Assembly: GCA_027452025.1 (NCBI GenBank)
Contig: DAIDHI010000010.1
Span: forward strand, 1-64,000
Length of the DNA stretch: 64,000 bases
Direction: 5' to 3'
DNA from: Elusimicrobiota bacterium
GTDB lineage: Bacteria; Elusimicrobiota; Elusimicrobia; UBA1565; UBA9628
Shown: positions 53,764 through 60,931 of the stretch, in pieces
Layout of the letters: each line of letters begins with the position of its first letter
Position numbering within the stretch: position 1 is the stretch's first letter
Position numbers and translations under genes: made by a program
Notes under the pieces: model-generated
What the model was told of the DNA's origin: nothing
What the model saw: only the letters and a program-made list of their open reading frames with translations
Database searches by the model: none

Positions 53764-54957
53764 CTAGGGCCGGGCAGCGCGGAGGAGCCAGCGCGTCGAA
53801 GCGGCCATAAAGAGCGCGACGGAGGCGTCGCGCAGCAAGAGCAGCGGCCAGGGCCAAAAGGGCCGGCCGATAAAATCCCATGGCCCCAGCAGCCAGGGGC
53901 TGCCGCAGCAGTAGGCGTGGACGGCGTAGAGATATGCGCCCACGAGCGCGGCCGACGCGACGGCGAAACGGCGGCTGCGCAGCAGCCAAAACGGCGCGCT
54001 CCAGGCGAAATATTGGAACGCGACGACGCTGGAGAATGCGTAGATGAAGGCGTAGGCGCCGGCCACCGTGGCGCCGAGCTCGGGCGCGTCGCGGCGGCCG
54101 CGGCGCAGCCAGGAGTAGGCGGTCAGGCCCGAGGCCCAAAACCAGAAGGAGTGCCGCACGTACCAGAAGAGAGCGGAAACGAGCGCGGGTCCCGGCCCTG
54201 GGAGCCGCCGGCACAGCCCCAGCAGCGTGCCGATGCCCCAGACCCACGTGCCGCCGGGCGTGCGCAGCAGCTGGCCGTGGTAGAGGAATACGCGCTCGAC
54301 GACGACGGCGGGGTCGACGAGCAAGGCCGGGGCGTAGCCCGCCAGGGCCGCCAGCGCCGCGGCGGCGCAGAGGCGCAGCCGTTCGCCGGGCCGCGAGAAC
54401 GCGAAAAAAAAGACCGGAGCGGCGAAAGCCGCGGGGAGCTTGAGGGCGCAGCCCAGTCCCAAGAGCGCGCCGCAGAGGCCCGGCCGGCCGCGAGAGGCGG
54501 CGAGGACGCACAGGAGGAGATCGGCCGCGACGAGGCAGTCGACGTTTCCGTGGAACGACGACACGAGGATGCCGACCGGGTGAAGCGCGTAGGCGGCCGC
54601 GGCGGCCCAGCGCCAGCGGCGGCCTTCCAGGACCCGGCCGAGCAGCCAAGCGTTGCCGAGGTCGGCCAGGCCGAGGACCCCGCGAAAAACGGCGGGGAAG
54701 GGCAGGCCCCGGTCGCGGCAAAGGGCCCAAAGCAGGGAGACGAGCCAGCTCATGAGCGGCGGCACGTCGTTGGAGGAGGCCGGCAGCCGGTACTGCCCGA
54801 TCACGCCGAAAGCGCGGATGCCCGCGGCGACCTCGGCCCAACGCTGCATGTCGGAGGTGCCCTGCGTGGCCCAGGCGAGCGTCAGCCGCAGCGCGGCGCT
54901 GAAGATGAAGACGGCCCAGAGCCACCGCCCCGGCCGCTCCCAGAACGGCGGCCGCAT
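53764..54957 (-). CDS. Multi-pass membrane glycosyltransferase (GT39/mannosyltransferase-like, GT-C)
   Basis: 397 residues from ATG 54957, with about ten hydrophobic helices. The first periplasmic loop holds TQGTSDMQRWAEVA, where the Asp may be the catalytic acidic residue of GT-C enzymes. SNDVPPLMSWLVSLLW and LHPVGILVSSFHGNVDCLVA resemble polyprenyl-phosphate-dependent GT-C enzymes. The donor would be a lipid-linked sugar. Located 1 nt after waaA, so it may modify LPS or a glycoprotein. Exact family not certain. Confidence 0.7.
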   Translation of the reverse strand: MRPPFWERPGRWLWAVFIFSAALRLTLAWATQGTSDMQRWAEVAAGIRAFGVIGQYRLPASSNDVPPLMSWLVSLLWALCRDRGLPFPAVFRGVLGLADLGNAWLLGRVLEGRRWRWAAAAAYALHPVGILVSSFHGNVDCLVAADLLLCVLAASRGRPGLCGALLGLGCALKLPAAFAAPVFFFAFSRPGERLRLCAAAALAALAGYAPALLVDPAVVVERVFLYHGQLLRTPGGTWVWGIGTLLGLCRRLPGPGPALVSALFWYVRHSFWFWASGLTAYSWLRRGRRDAPELGATVAGAYAFIYAFSSVVAFQYFAWSAPFWLLRSRRFAVASAALVGAYLYAVHAYCCGSPWLLGPWDFIGRPFWPWPLLLLRDASVALFMAASTRWLLRAARP

Positions 54958-54958
54958 C

Positions 54959-56236
54959 TCAAAGGCCGCGGGCCGAGAGCACGGGCTCGAGCCAGGCGAG
55001 CGTGCGCCCGGCGGCGCCGCGCAGGCTTTCGGCGGTCTTTCGGGCGAGGCGGCCTTGCTCTTGCGCGCGCGCGGGGTCGCCGACGAGCTCGACGAGGAGC
55101 TGCGCCAGGCGAGCGCCGTCCTCGGCGCAGAAGGCCGCGCCGGCGCTCTCCAGCAGGCGCGCCGTCTGCGCCGTGTGCTCGGTGTGCGGGCCAAAGAGCA
55201 CCGGGCAGCCCGCCAGCGCCGGCTCGAGCACGTTGTGCCCGCCGACGGGCACGAGCGTGCCTCCCACGAACGACGCGAAGGAGTGAGGGAAAAAGGACGC
55301 GAGCACTCCGAGGGTGTCGAGCACGAGGGCGTCGGCCTGGGGCGCGAGTTCCTCGGGGCGCGACCATCTGGCGGTCTTCAGGCCGAAGCGGCGCGCCGTC
55401 GCCACGGCGTCGGCGGCCCGCTCGACGTGCCGCGGCGCGAGGACCAGCCGCAGGCCGGGGGCGCGCTTGCGCGCTTCGAGGAAGGCGGCGATGACCTGCT
55501 CTTCCTCGCCCGGATGAGTGCTCGCGGCCGTGATGACGCGAGACTGTCCCCAGCCCAGGCGCTCGAGGGCGTTCTCGGCCGGCTTCGGGTCGGCCGCGCG
55601 GAGGCGGTCGTATTTCAGATTGCCCGTGACGACGACGTTGCCGGCGCCGAGCGCGCGGAATCGAGAGGCGTCGTCCTCGGTCTGCGCGCAGACCAGCTCC
55701 AGGCGCGCGAGGAAGGGAGCCAGCAGCGGCCTGACGAGCCGGTAGCGCGCGAAGCTGCGCGGCGAGACCCGCCCGTTGACCAGGACGACGCGCGCGCCCC
55801 GGTCGCGCGAGAGCTCGATGAGGTGGGGCCACAGCTCGGTCTCGACCAGGACGACGACCGAGGGCCGCACGGTCTTGAGAAAGCGCGCGACGGCCCAGCC
55901 GAAGTCGAGCGGGGCCAGCCCCGCCGCCGACACGCCGGGAGTCTCGAGCGCGCGGTCGCGGCCCGCCGCCGTGGTCGTGGTCAGCAGCACGGCGGGATGG
56001 GACGGCCGCCCGGCGAGGCGCTCGACGAGCGGGGAGGCGGCGGCTACCTCTCCGGCGGAAGCGGCGTGCACCCAGATGGGCGCGGGCCCGCCCGGGGCCC
56101 GGCCCAGGCGCTGCGGCAGCTCGCGCGACAACGCGCGCAGCAGCCCTCGGCGGGGAGACAACGCGAAGCGCAGGACGATCGCCAGGGCCGCGAAGGGCAA
56201 GAGGGCGTCTTCGGCGAGAAGGACGAGGTTCCTCAC
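54959..56236 (-). CDS. waaA: 3-deoxy-D-manno-octulosonic acid transferase
   Basis: Transfers Kdo from CMP-Kdo to lipid IVA. 425 residues from GTG 56236, normal for the GT30 family. N-terminal membrane anchor (LLPFAALAIVLRFAL), acceptor-domain HAASAGEVAAASPLVERL, VVLVETELWPHLI and GRVSPRSFARYR. Donor domain: VTGNLKYDR, AASTHPGEEEQVIAAF, APRHVERA, and SFVGGTLVPVGGHNVLEP. Start overlaps the DUF374 stop (GTGA). With lpxK, kdsA and kdsB it completes Kdo-lipid A assembly. Confidence 0.95.
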   Translation of the reverse strand: MRNLVLLAEDALLPFAALAIVLRFALSPRRGLLRALSRELPQRLGRAPGGPAPIWVHAASAGEVAAASPLVERLAGRPSHPAVLLTTTTAAGRDRALETPGVSAAGLAPLDFGWAVARFLKTVRPSVVVLVETELWPHLIELSRDRGARVVLVNGRVSPRSFARYRLVRPLLAPFLARLELVCAQTEDDASRFRALGAGNVVVTGNLKYDRLRAADPKPAENALERLGWGQSRVITAASTHPGEEEQVIAAFLEARKRAPGLRLVLAPRHVERAADAVATARRFGLKTARWSRPEELAPQADALVLDTLGVLASFFPHSFASFVGGTLVPVGGHNVLEPALAGCPVLFGPHTEHTAQTARLLESAGAAFCAEDGARLAQLLVELVGDPARAQEQGRLARKTAESLRGAAGRTLAWLEPVLSARGL

Positions 56237-56871
56237 GAAGCCGCCTCGGCGTCGGCTTGCGCGGTGATCTCCTCCAGCGCGCGCCGCAGCTCCTCGGCCT
56301 TCGCGGCCGGATCGTCGCCGGGACCCACCTCGATGGGGGGGGCGCAGACGACGACGGCGCGGGAAAAGGGCAAGGGTACCTGGAAGCGGTCCCAGGACCG
56401 GGGAAACTCGAGCTTGCGGCTGACGCCGTTGGTGATCGGCACGATCGGAGCGCCGAGCTTCTGCGCGAGGAAGATCACGCCTTCCTTGACCTGGCGCGCC
56501 GGGCCTTTCGGCCCGTCCGGGGTAAAGCCCACGTCGAAGCCCTCGGCCATCACCGCCATCATGTCGCGCAGCCCGGCCGCGCCGCCGCGCGAGGAGGAGC
56601 CGCGGCTGGCGCGGATGCCCGAAAGGGCCATCGTGCGGGCGATGAGCTCGCCGTCCCGGCTGCGGCTGACCAGCACGCTGATCGGCTCGCCGCGGTGCGT
56701 CCAGGTGAAGAAGACCTGGCGCTGATGCCAAAATGCGTAGATGAAGCGCCGGCCGGCGCGCCGCAGGGCCTGCGGGTGCTCCCGGCCTCTCCAGCGCAGG
56801 CGCGTCGTGCGGCCGACGAGCGTGATGTAGGAGTAAGCGAGATAGGGGACGGCCGAGCGCAGCAGGCTCAA
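56233..56871 (-). CDS. DUF374 lysophospholipid/lipid A acyltransferase family protein
   Basis: 212 residues from a TTG start. DUF374 motifs: IYAFWHQRQVFFTW, VSRSRDGELIARTM, GIRASRGSSSRGGAAGLRDMM and the diagnostic FTPDGPKGPARQVKEG. N-terminal segment is hydrophobic enough for membrane association. Such genes often sit beside waaA and are thought to acylate lipid A or phospholipids. It overlaps waaA by 4 nt. Confidence 0.88.
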   Translation of the reverse strand: MSLLRSAVPYLAYSYITLVGRTTRLRWRGREHPQALRRAGRRFIYAFWHQRQVFFTWTHRGEPISVLVSRSRDGELIARTMALSGIRASRGSSSRGGAAGLRDMMAVMAEGFDVGFTPDGPKGPARQVKEGVIFLAQKLGAPIVPITNGVSRKLEFPRSWDRFQVPLPFSRAVVVCAPPIEVGPGDDPAAKAEELRRALEEITAQADAEAAS

Positions 56872-56878
56872 GAGCCGC

Positions 56879-57448
56879 TTATTTCTTGCCCTTGGCCTTG
56901 GCCTTGGCCACCCAGCTCAAGCTGACCACGGCGGAGGCCTCGGGGCTGAGCCTGCCGCCGTCGAAGGTCACGGCGATCTTGCCGGCCTCGAGCTTCTTGA
57001 CCGCCGTCTCCAGGGCGGCGGGCTCGCTGACCGGGGAGATCGGGCTCAGCTCGCAGGACTCCTTGATCGCCTCGTCCTCGATGAGCGACGCGGCGAAGCG
57101 CACGCATTCCTCCAAGGCGATTTCCCGCACGATGGGCCACACGGGGCCGCGCTCCGGGCGGGAAGCGCAGGATTGCCGGGCCAGCTCCTCGAAGGCCTGC
57201 CCGAGCGTGGCGACCACGGCGCTGTAAGCCAAGCCGCGCAGCGGGGAAAGCTGCGTCTGCTCAGGGTCGGAGTGCGGGAAGGTGTCGAAAAGGACGGCCG
57301 GAACGACGGCCTTGGCGGTCTTGTCCAGCAGGAGCTCGAGCTCTGCCTCGCCCAGGCCCGCGGCTTCCAGGTCGAGCTTCGCCTTCTTGGCGCGCCGCTG
57401 GACCTCCCGGCTCCTCAGGTTGATCTTGAACCCGACGATCTTTCTCAC
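56879..57448 (-). CDS. Hypothetical cytoplasmic protein
   Basis: 189 residues, not recognised. It opens with KIVGFKINLRSREVQRRAKKAK, suggesting a basic helical N terminus, continues with a helical middle, then has FDGGRLSPEASAVVSLSWVA and a Lys/Ala-rich tail (KAKAKGKK). No signal peptide or membrane helix. It lies between secF (15 nt upstream) and the DUF374 gene, so it is probably co-transcribed with the Sec genes. Possible nucleic-acid or membrane-surface binding is only suggested by the basic ends. Confidence 0.7.
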   Translation of the reverse strand: MRKIVGFKINLRSREVQRRAKKAKLDLEAAGLGEAELELLLDKTAKAVVPAVLFDTFPHSDPEQTQLSPLRGLAYSAVVATLGQAFEELARQSCASRPERGPVWPIVREIALEECVRFAASLIEDEAIKESCELSPISPVSEPAALETAVKKLEAGKIAVTFDGGRLSPEASAVVSLSWVAKAKAKGKK

Positions 57449-57463
57449 GCAGGCCTCCCGCGG

Positions 57464-58420
57464 CTACTTCTTGCCGGCCGTCTTGGACTTGGAGGGGGGG
57501 TTGGGCTTGTTGTTCTCGGCCGCGCGCCCCTTCTCGTGGCGCAGGTTCCACTCGTAGACCAGCGGCGCCGCCACGGCGACGCTGGAGTAGGTGCCGACGA
57601 CGGCGCCGAAGACCATCGCCATGGCGAAGTGGTGGATGACCTGTCCGCCGAAGAAAAAGAGGATCAGCACGACGACGAGAACCGTCATCGAGGTGATCAC
57701 GGTGCGCGAAAGCGTCTCGTTCATGCTCTCGTTCATGATCTTGCCCAGCGGCTCCTTGCGCATGATGTGCATCTTCTCGCGCATGCGGTCGAAGATGACG
57801 ATGGTGTCGTGGATCGAATAGCCGCCGATGGTCAGGATCGCCGAGATGATGAGCAAGTCGACGTCGGCGTGCAGGATCGAGAACAACCCATAGGTCGCCA
57901 GGACGTCGTGGAACAGGGCGACGATGCCGGCCACGCCCCAGATCGGATTGGAGAAGCGGAAGCCGAGGTAAATGATGATGCCGAGCAGCGAGAGCACGAT
58001 GGCCCAGATCGCGCGGCTGCGCAGCTGCCGGCTGACGGCCGGGCCGACGTAGGACTTGCTGTCCACCTTGAACGCGTCGTCCGGCAGCGCGGCTTGAAGC
58101 GCCGTCAGGTCCCGGTCGAGCTGCTCCGCCGAGCCGTTGGCTTGGGCCTGCACGCGGATGTCGAAGGAGTTGGTGCCGGTGTAGCTCTGGATGCCGGCGT
58201 TCTTCCAGCCGATCTTGTCGGAGGCCTGGCGCAGCCGGCCCATGGCGATCGGCTTGTCGAAGGTCAGCTGGATCGTCGTCCCGCCCGTGAAGTCGATGCC
58301 GTACTTGATGCCGCGGGTGGCCAGAGAGATGACGCTCGCGCCGAGGATCAGGCCGGAGATCGCGAAGAAGACATAGCGCTTGCCGAGGAAGTCGAAGTGC
58401 TGCTTGGGGAAAAGATGCAT
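57464..58420 (-). CDS. secF: Protein translocase subunit SecF
   Basis: Inner-membrane partner of SecD that uses the proton motive force to complete protein export. 318 residues, six predicted membrane helices. GIKYGIDFTGGTTIQLTF is the SecF hallmark, with a periplasmic P1-like region and the conserved GGYSIHDTIVIFDRMREKM and SMNETLSRTVITSMTVL. Lys-rich tail. It lies 3 nt after secD. Confidence 0.96.
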   Translation of the reverse strand: MHLFPKQHFDFLGKRYVFFAISGLILGASVISLATRGIKYGIDFTGGTTIQLTFDKPIAMGRLRQASDKIGWKNAGIQSYTGTNSFDIRVQAQANGSAEQLDRDLTALQAALPDDAFKVDSKSYVGPAVSRQLRSRAIWAIVLSLLGIIIYLGFRFSNPIWGVAGIVALFHDVLATYGLFSILHADVDLLIISAILTIGGYSIHDTIVIFDRMREKMHIMRKEPLGKIMNESMNETLSRTVITSMTVLVVVLILFFFGGQVIHHFAMAMVFGAVVGTYSSVAVAAPLVYEWNLRHEKGRAAENNKPNPPSKSKTAGKK

Positions 58421-58423
58421 AGT

Positions 58424-59869
58424 TTATCCGATGCTGATCGACGTGATCTCGCGGTTTTGCAGGTAGCTCTGGAAGATGAGCCGGGTGAAGGAGATGGCCG
58501 TGAAGCGGCCGATGAAGACGCCGAGCAGAAGCGTGACGGCGAAGCCCTTGATCGGGCCGCTGCCGAACTGGAACAGGAAGACGGCCGAGATGCCGGTGGC
58601 CACGATCGAGTCCCAGATAGCCGTCCAAGCCTTGTCGTAGCCGGTCTCGAGCGCCAGGCGCACGGGCTTGCCCAGGGCCAGCTCCTCGCGGATGCGTTCG
58701 AAGATCAGCACGTTGTCATCGACGGAGATGGCGATCGTCAGCACGATGCCGGCGATGCCGGGCAAGGACAGGGTGAAGCCGAAGTAGGCCATGAAAGCCA
58801 AGAGCAGCAGGAGGTTGAGCATCAAGCCGACGTCGGCGACGATTCCCGCGACGCTGTAGTAGACGATCATGAAGACGAAGATGAAGGCGCCGGCGATGCC
58901 GGTGGCGAGCAGCCCTTTGTGCACGGAGTCCTCGCCGACCGTCGGGCCGATCGTGCGCTCCTCGATGACGTGCACGGGCGCGGGCAAGGCGCCGGCGCGC
59001 AGCACGATGGCGAGATCGCGCGCTTCCTCGACGGTGAACTGGCCCTCGATGACGCCGGAGCCGCCGTTGATGCGTCCCTTGATGACGGGCGCCGAATAGA
59101 CCAGGCCGTCGAGGACGATGGCCATGTTCTTGCCCACGTTGGCGCCGGTGAGGTTGGCGAAGATCGTCGCGGCCTCGGGCTTGAACTTGAAGGCGACCAC
59201 GGGCATGCCGTAGTCCCCGCCGGTCTCGACGCGCGCGTTGTCGAGCTGGGCGCCGGTCAGGGGCACGTTCTGGCTCAGGAGATAGAGCGAGCCGTCCTTG
59301 CCCTTGAAGAGCTGATCGCCCTTGGGCACGAGCTTGGCGGCGGCGGGCACCACGGCCGCGGCCGTGGGAATCGTGTCGGAGCTCGTCGCCACGAACGGAT
59401 TGGGCGCGGCCTCCATGATCTTGTTGAGGGCCTTCTGCGCGGCGTCGGAGCTGTCCACCATCCGGAACTCGAGCAGGGCGGTCTTTCCGATGAGGTCCTT
59501 GGCCTGCTGGGTGTTGGTGATGCCGGGCAGCTGAACGACGATGTAGCGGTCGCCCTGCTTGGCGATCAGGGGCTCGGCCACGCCGAACTGGTCGACGCGG
59601 TTGCGGATGATCTCGATGGCGCGGGAGACGGCGTCGGAGACGTCGGCGCCCGCCGGCAGCTTGGCGACGTCGAGCTCCATGAGCAGATACGTGCCGCCCT
59701 TGAGGTCGAGGCCCAGGTTGAGCAGCCACTTGGGGCGCAGGCGCTCGGCTTCCAGCTGGGCGCGCTCGGAGGCGTCGAGCGTGTACCAATTAATGGTCGG
59801 ATAAAGGACGAAGACCGAGACCGCGACGGCGGCGACGACGACGAGCCACTTGATCTGGATTTTGCTCAT
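58424..59869 (-). CDS. secD: Protein translocase subunit SecD
   Basis: 481 residues, six predicted membrane helices. LGLDLKGGTYLLMELD near the N terminus, IEIIRNRVDQFGVAEPLI, VVQLPGITNTQQAKDLIGKTALLEFRMV and the conserved late region AGIVLTIAISVDDNVLIFERIREE are typical. The large P1 domain is shorter than in E. coli (615 residues total there), as usual outside gammaproteobacteria. It is preceded by yajC (3 nt). Confidence 0.96.
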   Translation of the reverse strand: MSKIQIKWLVVVAAVAVSVFVLYPTINWYTLDASERAQLEAERLRPKWLLNLGLDLKGGTYLLMELDVAKLPAGADVSDAVSRAIEIIRNRVDQFGVAEPLIAKQGDRYIVVQLPGITNTQQAKDLIGKTALLEFRMVDSSDAAQKALNKIMEAAPNPFVATSSDTIPTAAAVVPAAAKLVPKGDQLFKGKDGSLYLLSQNVPLTGAQLDNARVETGGDYGMPVVAFKFKPEAATIFANLTGANVGKNMAIVLDGLVYSAPVIKGRINGGSGVIEGQFTVEEARDLAIVLRAGALPAPVHVIEERTIGPTVGEDSVHKGLLATGIAGAFIFVFMIVYYSVAGIVADVGLMLNLLLLLAFMAYFGFTLSLPGIAGIVLTIAISVDDNVLIFERIREELALGKPVRLALETGYDKAWTAIWDSIVATGISAVFLFQFGSGPIKGFAVTLLLGVFIGRFTAISFTRLIFQSYLQNREITSISIG

Positions 59870-59872
59870 AGG

Positions 59873-60175
59873 TCAGGCGTTCTTCGGGGCCGCCTCCTTG
59901 GAGGAAGAAACGACGAGCTTGGACACGGCGGAGCGGGCGACCGTCAGCTTGACGGTCTGGGAGAACTGCACTTCGAGATCGTCATCCTTGAAGCCCGTGA
60001 TCGTGCCGTAGAGGCCGCCCGAGGTCAGGACCTTGTCGCCGACTTTAAGGTTCTTGAGCATGAGGTCGTGCTCTTTTTGCTGCTTTTGCTGGGGCCGGAT
60101 GATCAGCAGATAGAAGATGATGAAGATCGCGGCGATGGGGACGAGATTGAGGATCGGGTTGACTTGGCCTTGCAT
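59873..60175 (-). CDS. yajC: Preprotein translocase subunit YajC
   Basis: 100 residues from ATG 60175, chosen because AGGAG lies 5-9 nt upstream; a TTG 21 nt further up would add an unsupported extension. One membrane helix (IAAIFIIFYLLIIRPQQKQQ) with the RPQQK signature, then KVGDKVLTSGGLYGTI. A -10-like TATGAT lies at 60201-60196. First gene of yajC-secD-secF. Confidence 0.95.
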   Translation of the reverse strand: MQGQVNPILNLVPIAAIFIIFYLLIIRPQQKQQKEHDLMLKNLKVGDKVLTSGGLYGTITGFKDDDLEVQFSQTVKLTVARSAVSKLVVSSSKEAAPKNA

Positions 60176-60238
60176 AGCTCTCCTAAGAACGTCCAATCAT
60201 AGCAAAAAGATGGCAATCGATACCGCTGCTTGGTCAGA

Positions 60239-60601
60239 TCAAAAATGGCGGGCCTTGAACTCGGAGAGCAGCCGGGGCAGCGTGGTGCGCGGGGTGTCGT
60301 ACTGGCAGAGGATGCCTTCTCCCTCGCGCGCCATGGCCGCCACGGCCTGGCGCACCGTGGCGTCGCCCAAGTCGCGCACGAAGAGGATCGAGGGTCCGAA
60401 GAAGTAGGGCAGGCCCAGGCGCGCGAAGGCGGCCTCGAACCAGAAGGGCGTGGCGGCCAGGACCGAGAATTGCCGTCCATCCTTGAGGAAGACCTCGACG
60501 ACGCCGCTGGCCTTGGACAAGTCGGAGGGCTCGTCGATCTCGGCGACGGCGACTTGGGCGAGCGCCACCGCTCGCTTGCCGGCGGCGCGCTTAACGGTCA
60601 T
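60239..60601 (-). CDS. Small hypothetical protein, paralogue of the adjacent gene
   Basis: 120 residues, cytoplasmic, function unknown. The core (VEVFLKDGRQ, FFGPSILFVRDLGDATVRQAV, then CQYDTP) aligns with the upstream 97-residue protein over about 70 residues: GRPVLFVRKLDEETVGGAV in the partner. It overlaps that gene by 11 nt. Probably a small alpha/beta domain; no catalytic motif seen. Confidence 0.7.
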   Translation of the reverse strand: MTVKRAAGKRAVALAQVAVAEIDEPSDLSKASGVVEVFLKDGRQFSVLAATPFWFEAAFARLGLPYFFGPSILFVRDLGDATVRQAVAAMAREGEGILCQYDTPRTTLPRLLSEFKARHF

Positions 60602-60884
60602 AGAAGCGCAGCCAATAGCCGGACAACTCCTCGGCCATGGCCGAGACGGCGCCGCCGACGGTCTCTTCGTCGAGCTTGCGCACGAACAAGACGGGCCGAC
60701 CGAAAGAGAAGGACGTCCTGCCCTTTTTGAGCTGCGCGCCCACCTGGTCCGGGGTCTCGACGAGGATCGTCGCTCGGGGGCCGCTCTCGAGCTCCACCTC
60801 GAGCTCGAGGCGTCCGCTCTTGGCCTTTTGGAACGCCTTGGCGTCCCGCGGCTTGATCGCTTTGATCCGGGGCGAATAGGTCAT
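60591..60884 (-). CDS. Small hypothetical protein, paralogue of the adjacent gene
   Basis: 97 residues, unknown function. MTYSPRIKAIKPRDAKAFQ leads into the shared domain (LELEVELESGPRATILVETP, then FGRPVLFVRKLDEETVGGAV and LRFYDR at the end). A promoter-like TTGGTT-17 nt-TAGAAT ends 10 nt before the ATG. Tandem duplication of this gene and its neighbour is evident at protein level, though they have diverged strongly. Confidence 0.7.
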   Translation of the reverse strand: MTYSPRIKAIKPRDAKAFQKAKSGRLELEVELESGPRATILVETPDQVGAQLKKGRTSFSFGRPVLFVRKLDEETVGGAVSAMAEELSGYWLRFYDR

Positions 60885-60931
60885 GCGCGCGCGTGGATTC
60901 TACCTAATTGTCGCGCCGCAACCAAGCGGCC

